Of a DNA stretch of 64,000 nt, positions 1-8,600 are shown piece by piece (position 1 is the first letter of the stretch; every line of letters starts with the position of its first letter). The position numbers and the translations under genes are program-made. Under the pieces are notes generated by a model that saw only the letters and a program-made list of their open reading frames with translations, was not told the origin of the DNA and did no database searches. The DNA comes from an uncultured Poribacteria bacterium (GTDB taxonomy: Bacteria; Poribacteria; WGA-4E; WGA-3G), in NCBI GenBank assembly GCA_951828385.1, contig OX639973.1, forward strand, positions 2,305,561 to 2,369,560. The letters are read 5' to 3'.

Positions 1-1985
1 GTTTTGAAAATAACACCTATTGCTTCATCTTTTTCTCCCTTTGCTTCCTTACTTCCCATTGGAATAAAGGTGTCAAATTCAGTATAGAGTCCTTGGGTAA
101 GCCATGTCTGTCGTGAATCCGGTTGAACAGATTGCCACGGAACGCCGCCTATATGTTGACTTTCACCCAGGAAATCAAATTTCTGTTTTTTATCCCATAA
201 ATCATTGGTGCGATAATAGAAAATATAGGGTGATTCTGATGGATTCTCCTTTTTCTTCACAAACAAATTGATGCTCACACCGACACGTATCCCGAACACA
301 TTTGCATCTGTGACCTTTAACCCCTTCCGCGCATTGCCTCCTAAATCCAGAACATAGATTGTGTCGCAATCAGCTGCGAGGTGTTTCCGCATGCCATCAA
401 ACGCTACGCCACTGAGAAAACTGTTATTTGTTACGAAGGCGACAACACCTTCCTCTCCAATCCTGTCCAATGCCCACCGAATTGCTTTTATGTAGGGGTC
501 ATAGAGCGCAGTCCTGAGCGTTGCCTCAGAGTCCTTTACGTAGGTGTCCGCAATTCGCTGGTCCATCGTCTTATATTTCCGGTTTTTGTTGTTATCGTTC
601 TCGTTAACCTGTCCTATATTATAAGGCGGATTGCCGATGACGATGAACATATCGGTCTCTTTCTGTTTCTCAACGCGTGCTGTATTGTCAGCGGTGAAGA
701 GCGACATCTGCTGTCCTTCTGCCATCTCAAACGTATCTACCAAACATATCCCTTCGTAAGGCATATATCGGTGCGTTGTGCTGAAAAACGCATGCTCAAT
801 GTTCATGCTGGCGATATAGTAGGGTAGGAGCATCACCTCGTTGCACTGGAGTTCTGGCGGCTCCGCGGTATATTTCCGCTCCAACGAGATCGGATCGAGT
901 GCCTGCATGATGCGGACGATGAAGTTGCCGGTGCCGACGAACGGGTCAATGATATGCACACCGGTATCGGACATTGAACGGTCGAACTCGGTCTGTAAGA
1001 TGTGTTCAACGCTTTTCACCATGAAATCGACGATCGGTTGCGGTGTGTAGACGATGCCGTGCGTATCTGCGACTTTGACAGAGAAGCCTTGAAAGAACTG
1101 CTCGTAGACGGTATTGAGGAACCCCTGTTTTTGTGAGAAGTCCGTGATTGTGCTGGCGGTCTGCTCAATGGCGACGTAAAACGGATTCAAGGGACGGAGA
1201 AACTCGGAACGGTTCAATGTCCGTTCGGTGAGCGCATCGACAACGTTCTCGATTTCGCGGGCGATGATATTTCGGCGTGTGAAGTCGCGGTTATCAAAAA
1301 CTGTCGCGAAGATCCGTTCGGTTAGTAAATGCTGGATGAGCATCTCTTCAACGGCGGCGACAGAGAGGTTCGGGTTAATGGAGGCTTGGCACTGTTCGTG
1401 GAAATTGGTGAATACCTTCTGAAAATGCGTATTGTTCTGGCGTTCGGTTTCGATGAGTGCCGCCAATTTCTCGCCGAGTTCCGGCACAATCTCCCTGAAT
1501 TCAGCGACCGCGGTATGCCACACAGCGATGTTTTCTTCCTGATACGCGAAGAAGGTTTCGAGGACGTGGACAAGGTTTCTCGGATTGGTGATGTCTAAGT
1601 CGAGCTGCAGCTGCCCGTGTTGATAGAGGAGTGCATGTGTCGGGGATTGGACAACAATATTTTTTGAGGGGTAGCCTGCGGTGAACTTTTTGTCTGCTTC
1701 AACGTGGAGGTCGTCGTGTGTATCTTTTGCTTCCCAATAGCCGTGTGGTAAGCCGAAGCCGTCAACAACTTCACCGTCAGGGATTATCCGTCGTCTCTCC
1801 GGTGTGTAATGGCTTTTTTCGCAGAGGAGTGTAAGGTTGGATTGACCGCAGTAGTGTTGGAGGAGGTTTTGGAACGCAGCACGGACGGTGCCCTCGTTTT
1901 GCTCGCCGAGTTGTGCGTATTTTTCGAGTTCGGTGTAGTATGTTCTTATCGGTTTGTGTGTGGTTTTGATGTTGAGATTCGGCAT
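1..1985 (-). CDS. Single-chain nuclease-N6-adenine DNA methyltransferase (type ISP/IIG-like), C-terminus outside window
   Basis: Restriction-modification protein expected to methylate adenine and to cut DNA. The minus frame is open from ATG at 1985 to the left edge (about 661 codons) and continues beyond it. A PD-(D/E)XK-like motif (GYWEAKD) lies near residue 85, SAM-binding motif I (DPFVGTGNF) near residue 346 and the adenine-methylase motif IV (GNPPYN) near residue 451. The last visible part, with SPYIFYYRTND and GGVPWQSVQPDSR, resembles the region after the methylase domain in LlaGI/type ISP enzymes. No helicase separates nuclease and methylase, unlike classical type ISP enzymes. A MITE ends 5 bp upstream of the start and no Shine-Dalgarno is visible. 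Motifs are seen; the family is from memory; cleavage activity is inferred. Confidence 0.85.
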   Translation of the reverse strand, partial: MPNLNIKTTHKPIRTYYTELEKYAQLGEQNEGTVRAAFQNLLQHYCGQSNLTLLCEKSHYTPERRRIIPDGEVVDGFGLPHGYWEAKDTHDDLHVEADKKFTAGYPSKNIVVQSPTHALLYQHGQLQLDLDITNPRNLVHVLETFFAYQEENIAVWHTAVAEFREIVPELGEKLAALIETERQNNTHFQKVFTNFHEQCQASINPNLSVAAVEEMLIQHLLTERIFATVFDNRDFTRRNIIAREIENVVDALTERTLNRSEFLRPLNPFYVAIEQTASTITDFSQKQGFLNTVYEQFFQGFSVKVADTHGIVYTPQPIVDFMVKSVEHILQTEFDRSMSDTGVHIIDPFVGTGNFIVRIMQALDPISLERKYTAEPPELQCNEVMLLPYYIASMNIEHAFFSTTHRYMPYEGICLVDTFEMAEGQQMSLFTADNTARVEKQKETDMFIVIGNPPYNIGQVNENDNNKNRKYKTMDQRIADTYVKDSEATLRTALYDPYIKAIRWALDRIGEEGVVAFVTNNSFLSGVAFDGMRKHLAADCDTIYVLDLGGNARKGLKVTDANVFGIRVGVSINLFVKKKENPSESPYIFYYRTNDLWDKKQKFDFLGESQHIGGVPWQSVQPDSRQTWLTQGLYTEFDTFIPMGSKEAKGEKDEAIGVIFK

Positions 1986-1989
1986 GGTT

Positions 1990-2115
1990 TATAGTAAAGT
2001 TTAGAATTAATTGGGCACTCTCAAACAGTCTGAATACCTATAACAGGCATTCAGACTGGCACAAACTGGAAGTTTGTGGTACTAATGTGTCTATTTATTT
2101 TTGGGATTCACTATA
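1990..2115. mobile_element. MITE-like element, copy 1 (126 bp)
   Basis: A 126-bp element with imperfect terminal inverted repeats starting TATAGTAAA on the left and TATAGTGAA (complement) on the right. An internal hairpin with 13-base arms and one mismatch lies at 2026-2058. It matches the copy around 40888-41883, which is also 126 bp once its IS insertion is removed. It abuts the start of the methyltransferase gene. No coding capacity. Confidence 0.75.
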
Positions 2116-2119
2116 ATAG

Positions 2120-2143
2120 TTGTCAGTTATCAGTTGTCAGTTG
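2120..2143. repeat. Heptamer array (partial copy)
   Basis: Three tandem heptamers (TTGTCAG, TTATCAG, TTGTCAG) plus a partial fourth. This is a reduced copy of the heptamer elements found in six other spacers of the window. Confidence 0.7.
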
Positions 2144-2190
2144 TGCCTTTCCTCCGTTTCCAGTAGGGGTAGGGGGTCTACTTTGTGAAC

Positions 2191-2210
2191 GGCACGCGGC
2201 GCGTGCCTAC
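2191..2210. repeat. REP-like hairpin with CTAC tail
   Basis: Seven-base arms GGCACGC/GCGTGCC with a 3-nt loop, followed by CTAC. Read on the other strand this is GTAG followed by a hairpin, the layout of REP elements. Confidence 0.55.
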
Positions 2211-2299
2211 TCCCTTGCATTATATAGGGGTTGGCGGAGGAATGCAAGCGAAATTTTGTTGGAAAACCGAGATGTGCGGCGTTAATTGACGGCGCGTGG

Positions 2300-2420
2300 G
2301 AAAGAGAAAAAAGGGACCGGAAGCGATGTTCCTAAGAGGTTTTAAGGTTTCAGGGCCCCTAACCTAACGCAGGCAATATAGGCTTGCAAACTATGCTCTT
2401 TAGGAACTATGCTTCCGGCT
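2300..2420 (-). terminator. Candidate structured RNA / three-way-junction terminator downstream of rtcB
   Basis: The outer stem pairs 2317-2324 with 2411-2418 (CCGGAAGC/GCTTCCGG) and 2328-2335 with 2400-2407 (GTTCCTAA/TTAGGAAC), separated by a 3x3 internal loop. Two inner hairpins (2345-2365 and 2369-2387) make a three-way junction. On the minus strand the stem is followed by CCCTTTTTTCTC, a plausible U-tract, and it lies 3' of rtcB. It does not match 6S, SRP or RNase P signatures that I know. It could instead be a palindromic repeat copy. Confidence 0.45.
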
Positions 2421-2558
2421 TACCCAAGGAGGCTCACTTAAGATGTAAGCAATTTTTATGCCAATCGGAAAGTGTCTATTTTAGGCAACATTCTCGCGCG
2501 TATTGCCTATTTTTTCGACACACTCTGATAAAAAAATAGACATTTGTGCCTATGACTA

Positions 2559-4016
2559 TTAACCTTTTACGACTCCGATGGGACGGAGGCGCGCAACACG
2601 CCGCGAAAGTCCAGCTTTGTCAACGACACGGACGACCTCATCAACATCCTTGTAAGCCTCGGGGACCTCCTCTTGGAGGGTGCGTCTGCCTTCCGCGCGG
2701 ACGAAGATGCCTTGTGCTTCCAAATCCTTTTGGATAGAACGTCCCTTCGTTAAGGCGATCGCTTTCCGGCGTGAGAGGACTCTCCCGGCACCGTGGCAGG
2801 TGGTGCCCCATGTCTCCGCCATCGCGCCCGGATTGCCGACCAGCACGTAAGAAGCGGTTCCCATATCGCCGGGAATCAGCACGGGTTGCCCGACTTTCTG
2901 GTATTTGTCGGGAATCTCTGGATGTCCTGCTGGGAACGCACGGGTCGCGCCTTTGCGGTGGATAAAGAGTTCACGTTCTTTGCCGTCAACGGTGTGTTTC
3001 TCGAATTTTCCGATGTTATGTGCGACGTCGTAGACGAGTTCCAAACCGAGCTCGGTTTCTGTGGTATCAAAAAACTGCATGAAGGTCTGGCGGACGAGGT
3101 GCATAATACATTGCCGATTGTTCCACGCATAATTGGCACTACACGCCATCGCGGTGATGTAGTCCTGCCCCTCCGGTGAGTTAATCGGTGCGGAGGCGAG
3201 CTGCCGGTCAGGGAGTTTGATACCGTATCTTTCGGCGACTTTGACCCAGCTTTTGACGTGTTCATCGCAAATTTGATAACCGAAGCCGCGTGAACCGGTA
3301 TGAATCATGACGCAGATATTGCCTTCGCTTAAGCCCATCGCATCGGCGGCTTCTCGGTAGAAAATACGATCAACGGCTTGGACTTCAAGGAAATGGTTGC
3401 CGGAGCCGAGGGTGCCGAGTTGGTTTTTACCGCGTTCTAATGCGCGTTGGCTCGCAGCGTCGGCGTTGGCGTTTTGGAGGAAACCGGTGGCTTCGGTAAA
3501 GTTAAGGTCGTTTGGGTGTCCATATTCCCGATCAATTGACCACTGCGCGCCTTTTTCCAGCATCCGCCGCTCTTCTTGGACAGTGAGCCGAATGTTGCCG
3601 CTGGAGCCGACACCGCACGGGACATTCTCGAACAACTTGCCGATGAGTGCTTTCCGTTTTCCGTCAAGCTGCGTGACATCAAGGTTCGTCCGGATGAGGC
3701 GGACCCCGCAATTGATGTCATATCCGATGCCACCGGGAGAGACCACGCCGTCTGCTTTCGGATCCGTCGCAGCGACACCGCCGATGACGAAGCCATATCC
3801 CCAGTGTAAATCGGGCATTGCGAGCGAGTGTTTGACGATACCGGGGAGGTGTGCGACGTTTGCGACCTGTTGCAACGCCTCGCCGCTATTTGTCTGTTCG
3901 AGGAGTTTCTCGTTGGCATAGACGATGCCGTCAACGCGCATGCCTTTCATGTAACTTTTCGGGATACGCCAGCGGTATTCGTCGATTTTCTGGAGTGTTA
4001 TGTTTTGTTGTGCCAT
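2559..4016 (-). CDS. rtcB: RNA-splicing ligase RtcB
   Basis: Cytoplasmic GTP- and Mn2+-dependent ligase that joins RNA 2',3'-cyclic-phosphate or 3'-phosphate ends to 5'-OH ends, in tRNA splicing or RNA repair. At 485 aa it is in the normal size range. Visible signatures are AMPDLHWGYGFVIGG, the metal site GGIGYDINCGVR (Asp100, Cys103), GSGNHFLEVQ, HTGSRGFGYQ and TCHGAGRVLSR, whose His near residue 406 is the expected guanylylation site. The first Met fits the family's usual N-terminus, although the Shine-Dalgarno is weak. It lies 105 bp downstream of the selenoprotein-like thioredoxin gene on the same strand, with a heptamer element between them. No archease gene is nearby. Confidence 0.97.
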   Translation of the reverse strand: MAQQNITLQKIDEYRWRIPKSYMKGMRVDGIVYANEKLLEQTNSGEALQQVANVAHLPGIVKHSLAMPDLHWGYGFVIGGVAATDPKADGVVSPGGIGYDINCGVRLIRTNLDVTQLDGKRKALIGKLFENVPCGVGSSGNIRLTVQEERRMLEKGAQWSIDREYGHPNDLNFTEATGFLQNANADAASQRALERGKNQLGTLGSGNHFLEVQAVDRIFYREAADAMGLSEGNICVMIHTGSRGFGYQICDEHVKSWVKVAERYGIKLPDRQLASAPINSPEGQDYITAMACSANYAWNNRQCIMHLVRQTFMQFFDTTETELGLELVYDVAHNIGKFEKHTVDGKERELFIHRKGATRAFPAGHPEIPDKYQKVGQPVLIPGDMGTASYVLVGNPGAMAETWGTTCHGAGRVLSRRKAIALTKGRSIQKDLEAQGIFVRAEGRRTLQEEVPEAYKDVDEVVRVVDKAGLSRRVARLRPIGVVKG

Positions 4017-4023
4017 AGTATTG

Positions 4024-4124
4024 GTACGGTTTTCTGCGAAAACCTTTCGGTTAACAGTTGTCAGTACTCAGTTAAGAAATGCTGTGGTTAATCAGATCTC
4101 TCTTTAACTGACAACTGATAACTA
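4024..4124. repeat. Heptamer inverted-repeat spacer element E1
   Basis: Heptamers of TTRTCAG type point inward from both sides. A hairpin GGTTTTC-TGC-GAAAACC sits at 4028-4044. On the minus strand the first heptamer begins directly at the stop codon of the upstream gene (TAG then TTATCAG). Confidence 0.7.
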
Positions 4125-4601
4125 TTTGAGTATATCAAAGATTTTCTGGACAAACTCGGCTTGGGGCATTGCGCCTACGAATTTTCCGACGACTTCACCA
4201 TCACGGAAGACAATGTAAGCCGGAATCCCCTGTCCGCCGTACTCTGCAGCGGTTTCACGGTTTTTATCGATATCCAATTGTGCGGTGATAAAGGTTTCAC
4301 GATGTTCTGATGCAACTGCATCAACGGTCGGTTTCATTGACCGGCAGAAGCCTCACCACTCCGCGCCGAGTTCAAGCACGACGGGTAATTTAGCATCCAA
4401 CACAACGGCTTCAAAGGTCGCATCGGTGACTGTAATCGGTTTCCCATCGGTTGCAATGGGTTCAGAAGATTCTTCGCGGGCGGGTTCTGTGTTAAACGTT
4501 ACGGGGTCTATCTCCTGTTCAACATTTTCACCGCAGCCAGCAGTGTAGATTGCGACTAAACCGATGATCAGTAAAACACACGTTTTAAACAATGTTTTCA
4601 T
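4122..4601 (-). CDS. Membrane-anchored thioredoxin-like protein with in-frame UGA at the catalytic Cys (putative selenoprotein)
   Basis: Likely periplasmic thiol-redox protein. With UGA at 4353-4355 read through, one 159-codon frame results. It has a lipoprotein signal peptide (lipobox YTAGC, Cys near residue 23), a short acidic linker and a thioredoxin domain. The UGA falls between W and GFC, giving W-UGA-G-F-C where the fold has WCxxC; the paralogue at 9804-11081 has WCPFC at the aligned site. Downstream residues (RSMKP, DIDKNRETAAEYGGQGIPAYIVFRDGEVVGKFVGA, quoted in parts: DIDKNRE, GIPAYIVF, VGKFVGA) keep the thioredoxin pattern including cis-Pro. Shine-Dalgarno AAGGAGG precedes ATG at 4601, and a good promoter lies upstream. 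Selenocysteine is inferred from position; simple nonsense mutation is the alternative. Confidence 0.8.
4325..4343 (-). promoter_or_regulatory. Candidate bacterial SECIS hairpin after the UGA
   Basis: Nine bases after the UGA the minus strand forms CGGUC-(9-nt loop)-GACCG, extendable by UGC/GCA across a 5-nt bulge. Bacterial SECIS stem-loops sit about this far downstream within the coding sequence. The loop does not clearly match the E. coli consensus, so this is a positional match only. Confidence 0.4.
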
Positions 4602-4624
4602 GAGGTGCCTCCTTAATATTTAGC

Positions 4625-4680
4625 GGAACATTCTGTTCCACTGTAATTGCTATTATATCACGGTTTGCAGTAGGGTGCAA
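4625..4680 (-). promoter_or_regulatory. Sigma70-type promoter with operator-like palindrome for the thioredoxin gene
   Basis: Minus strand: -35 TTGCAC (4680-4675), a 17-bp spacer, then -10 TATAAT (4657-4652). A perfect inverted repeat GGAACA-TTC-TGTTCC at 4625-4639 lies just after the expected start site, where a repressor would block initiation. Translation starts at 4601. This suggests the thioredoxin can be transcribed separately from the upstream lipoprotein gene. Confidence 0.6.
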
Positions 4681-4752
4681 GGATAGAAGCAGCAGAATGC
4701 GGGGCTATTCAATAAACCGCGCCTACCGAACGCAACAGATGTTTATGTATAC

Positions 4753-5472
4753 TTATTTTTCATAAATATAACTGGCAGCGGTTTCGGGATAGAAGATGAC
4801 AAGGAGTCTGCCGTCCCATGTATACGTGCTGATGTCGGGTGACGTGCTTCCCGTAGGGAACCAATGGATTGTTCCGCTGCTCTCATCAAACGGTTCAATA
4901 AATCTATACGTACCGGTGATGAACTGCGTCGGTGCTTGGACCTCCGCTTCAGGATTCGACTGTATTTCCCGTGTATATGTCGTGGGTGTGAGCCGCAGCG
5001 TACTCGTCTCTGCCACCGGGTCGCCGTTGACCTGCTTGGAGATCAGTGTATAGGTGCCGCTGAAGAATTGCGCAATTTTATAGGGTTTGGAGAAGACCGT
5101 AATAGATGCCATTTTGTGGACATCTTCTTCGCCGCCATCGCGTACGTAGAGATAGACGGTTACGACTTTCGGCGGGACGATCTCCTCCGGTGGCAGTTCG
5201 GGGGCGGTCCACTGGACTTGGGGTCCGGCTTCGCCCGCCAAAGTGCCATCGGATACCTCCCACGTATACCTCAACGGATCGTCTTCCGGGTCAAAGACTC
5301 TGGCTCTAAACTCGACGGTTTCACCGTATTCAACTTCATTCGGGACAGTGAAAGTGGTTATTTTGGGCGGGTCGTTGGTGAGTTCTTCATATTGTGCACA
5401 TCCAGTTAGGATAACGGCTTGGAGGCTGAACAGGATGACCAAACCCATCTGGATTGGCTTAAAGATATTCAT
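4753..5472 (-). CDS. Lipoprotein with Ig/PKD-like domain
   Basis: Exported lipoprotein of 239 aa. The signal peptide ends in lipobox LTGC (Cys near residue 25). Next comes an Ig/PKD-like domain (EVEYGETVEFRARVFDPEDD, YTWEVSDGTL, VTVYLYVRDGG), then a C-terminal beta-rich domain resembling lipocalin-like folds (FSGTYTL, TFTWDGRLL-type pattern). It is a close paralogue of the N-terminal half of the 9804-11081 protein, which carries a thioredoxin domain on the same chain. Here the thioredoxin is a separate gene 151 bp downstream on the same strand, which suggests that the two act together in the cell envelope. Function unknown. Confidence 0.8.
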   Translation of the reverse strand: MNIFKPIQMGLVILFSLQAVILTGCAQYEELTNDPPKITTFTVPNEVEYGETVEFRARVFDPEDDPLRYTWEVSDGTLAGEAGPQVQWTAPELPPEEIVPPKVVTVYLYVRDGGEEDVHKMASITVFSKPYKIAQFFSGTYTLISKQVNGDPVAETSTLRLTPTTYTREIQSNPEAEVQAPTQFITGTYRFIEPFDESSGTIHWFPTGSTSPDISTYTWDGRLLVIFYPETAASYIYEK

Positions 5473-5494
5473 TGAATATGCTCCTTTGTGAGAA

Positions 5495-5601
5495 TAGTTA
5501 TCAGTACGATTTTTCTGCGAAAAATCTTTCAGTATTCAGTTGTCAGTTAAGAGGCGTTCTGGTAAATTAAACCTCAATTTAACTAAGCACTCAGTACTGA
5601 T
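5495..5601. repeat. Heptamer inverted-repeat spacer element E2
   Basis: Heptamers flank the hairpin GATTTTTC-TGC-GAAAAATC at 5508-5526, with CAGTTGTCAGTTAAGAGG-type sequence downstream. The element fills the spacer between the WD40 gene and the lipoprotein gene. Confidence 0.7.
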
Positions 5602-8600
5602 TCACTTGCGTATGAGCATTTTTCGGGTGGCGTTAAAATCGCCTGCCGTTAATGTGTAGAAATACACGCCGCTTGCGACGAGTTCGCCTACCTCGTTTTT
5701 GCCATCCCAATAGGCTGCCCGGCTACGGGATTGATAGACACCTATTGCTTGATGTCCTAACGCTAAACGCCGCACCAAATTGCCATTGATCGCATAGATA
5801 CGCACCGTTACATCCGATGGCGATGACAACTGATAGGGTATCCACGTCTCCGGATTGAACGGGTTCGGGTAGTTTGGCAAGAGTGTCGTTTCCGTTGGTG
5901 TCTCCATGGCAGTGACATGTAGCACTGGTGATGCGAGAACACCCGTGTCAACCGTGCTTCGGAAGTAATCATAGTCAACCGTTAAAGTGCCTGTCCCTGC
6001 GGCAACACCCGCATAGATACCCAACTGTAGCGGGGGTGTCAGCGGAAAATTGGCAACGCCAATCTCTATCCAAGAATCCGCTTCGCGAGTCTTATACCAC
6101 CCTGTATAGGTGTCTCCCTGCTTACGGAGCCGTAAAAACAGTTCCGTCGCCCCGAGTTCAGGTCGCCATGCTGGGTCCGCGACTAAACCTCGTCCTCTGG
6201 TTTGATACTGGATTTGCCCTTTCGCACCGGCATCCCGCGACCAAAACTTTATTGTCACCCAGTTATTGTCCGCTGGACTCTTCACGACCAATCCATTGAC
6301 ACCCGAAGCGGTATCCCATCTGGTGAAAAAGTGGGTTTCCACGTCAAATGCGTCGGCATCGGTTGCCTGATAAAGAAAATGTGAGGCATCTGATGCCCAG
6401 AGATTCCGATTCGTTTCAGCGTTGATATGGAGGAAACCGTCTCTTGTTTCCCCGAGATCCCAATTCTCGGGTTCATTCTGCCACCGCCAATTCGGGTTTT
6501 GCAGCGCGGCACCTTCAAAGGAGTCGCCAAAGGTATCTGTAGCATTTGCGATAGGCGCGCTCTTGACGTGAACCGAGATACGCTGCGTGACAAGCAATTT
6601 ACCATCGCTCGCCGTCACCGCCACGCTTGCACTGCCTACCCCTCTCGGTCCGATTGTTATCTCAGTTCCAGAGAGGCGCACCCCCACGACTCTTGTGTTA
6701 TTTGATTCGGCCTTATAACTTAAAACATCACCGTCTGGATCGCTGAAGTAAGGCGATATGTTAAGCGTCGTAGCACTGCCGCCGAGTGTCAAATTTTGGT
6801 CAGGAATCGTGCCGACGGCTACCGGAGACCGATTTGATGTAATATCCTCTCCTTTCGATGTAATATCCCCTCCCTTCAGCGAAAATGTCTGTCTTGTAAT
6901 GTTTCCTGTGCTATCAACAACTTGAAGCGTTACTTCGCTATCAGACGGCACAGCTGCATCGGTCGTGAGAAACGCAACTGTCTGATTTCTGTCGTTCAAG
7001 GACTTGCAGCTATGTAGTTTGGTGCCTTGGGCGGGATCGGTGGCAGCTGCTGGAATAATCAACTGCGCCTGATGGAGGCCATCAGTATCGGTCAGTTTAA
7101 ACTGTAGGCGAAGCCCCCCCGGGGCGGATGCCTGAGACGGGTGCATAGCAATCGTTGTAGTTTCATTAAGTGCGGTTGGATCGTTGTTGAAGAACCGGTG
7201 TGCATCCAGCCATTCAGCGGCACAGTGTGATAAGCGTTCTTGTGTGCCGTAAGCCATGAGATACGCATCGTCCCGAAAGTCGTGTTCTAATCCGAAGACG
7301 TGTCCGAGTTCATGCGCGGTGATACTCGGGTTAATGCAGACCCCGGAGGCAGGGATAACCGCCGTTCCGCCAAAATCTCGCCGCCAGCGTTCATTATCAT
7401 AGGACTGCCAACCGCCGCCCCCTATCCCACAGGTGCCTTCATTGTTAATGAATTCGCTACTCACGTCCACCGCGATAAGAAAGACATCCCTTGAGGTATC
7501 AAACTGTTCAGCGACCTCTTTCACCACTTTGTCGTAGGTATCACTGTGATAATAGGTATCCGTGAACTTTCCGGTAACATGATGGACTCGTGCGTGCCCG
7601 GTAGCATCGGTTTCAAAAGCAAATGTTTTTCTCCCGTAGTTTTGCATCTGTTCTGCGAAGAAATATTGTGACCAGCGTATCAATGTGTCTAACTCTGTAT
7701 TGATACCTTGTCGCGAGGGACGGTCGCTTGGGCGGAAGTAGATTAATCGTACCCTCTCGCGTTCATACCGCTGTATACCTGTATCCTGTTGGACGCGTTG
7801 TGTGTCTATGTCTCCTTGGGGCTGCTCTATGTCTGTATCCTGTTGGGCGTGTTGTGGGACGAAGGCGGTAACATCCCACAAAAACACGATGCCACTTTTA
7901 CCTATGCTAGCCAGCGTGCGCTCGTCGGGTCCGAACGCAATCTGACGGATCCCACTCTTATGCCCTATAAGGTTTCCCAGTTCTTTGCCTCCTACAATAT
8001 CCCACAGCCGCATCCTGCCGAAGTGATCCGAAAGTATGAGTGTGTTGTTATCGAAGATAAAGGCAGCATCAGATAAACGGCAGCCAATTAGGAGCGTGGC
8101 TTTGGGTTTTCCGGTGTGTGCATCCCATAACTGCACTGTGGTCCCTGAATGGCCACTTGCGAGCGTTCTGCCATCCGGACTGAACGACACACTGAAGACC
8201 TGACGATCCCCTACGAGAGTGGCTTTGAGTTGGAAGGTAGCAACATCCCACAACCGCACTGTGCCGTCCCAACTGCCACTTGCGAGCGTCCTGCCATCAG
8301 GGCTGAACACAACTCTCCAGACAGGATTCGTATGTCCTATGAGAGTGGCTTTGGGTTGGAGAGTGGCAACATCCCACAGCAACACCTTGTTATCGTTAGT
8401 GCCACTTGCGAGCGTCCTGCCATCTGGACTAAACGCTATGTCCCAGACCCATCCGGTATGTTTAAGGGTAGCTTTGTGTTGATCGTTCACCACATCCCAT
8501 AACCGCACTGTATTGTTGACACTCACACCTGCGAGCGTCCTGCCATCAGGGCTGAACACCATGCTCTCAAGATGCTCCGTATCCTTTATAAGTGTAGTTT

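Larger units (their letters stand above)
2144..2558. other. Spacer without a gene, with hairpins
   Basis: No convincing coding frame. Besides the REP-like hairpin and the structured element at 2300-2420, a stem-loop lies around 2470-2512 (TAGGCAA/TTGCCTA, with flanking AGTGT/ACACT). Transcription of rtcB enters this spacer from the right, so the structures are in its 3' untranslated region. Confidence 0.5.

Noticed and set aside
2300-2420. 6S RNA or SRP RNA
   Set aside because: It lacks the SRP apical motif and the long open central bubble of 6S RNA; it has two inner hairpins instead.
3397-3934. Large antisense frames over rtcB and other genes
   Set aside because: They are shadow frames of well-supported genes, lack ribosome sites and show no recognisable domains.
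4353-4355. Treating the UGA as an ordinary stop giving two genes
   Set aside because: The downstream part has no ribosome site and only half a thioredoxin fold; the frame is continuous and the UGA replaces one specific catalytic residue.
4625-4639. LexA/DinR box
   Set aside because: Spacing between GAAC and GTTC is five bases, not four, and no SOS gene is attached; left as an unassigned operator.
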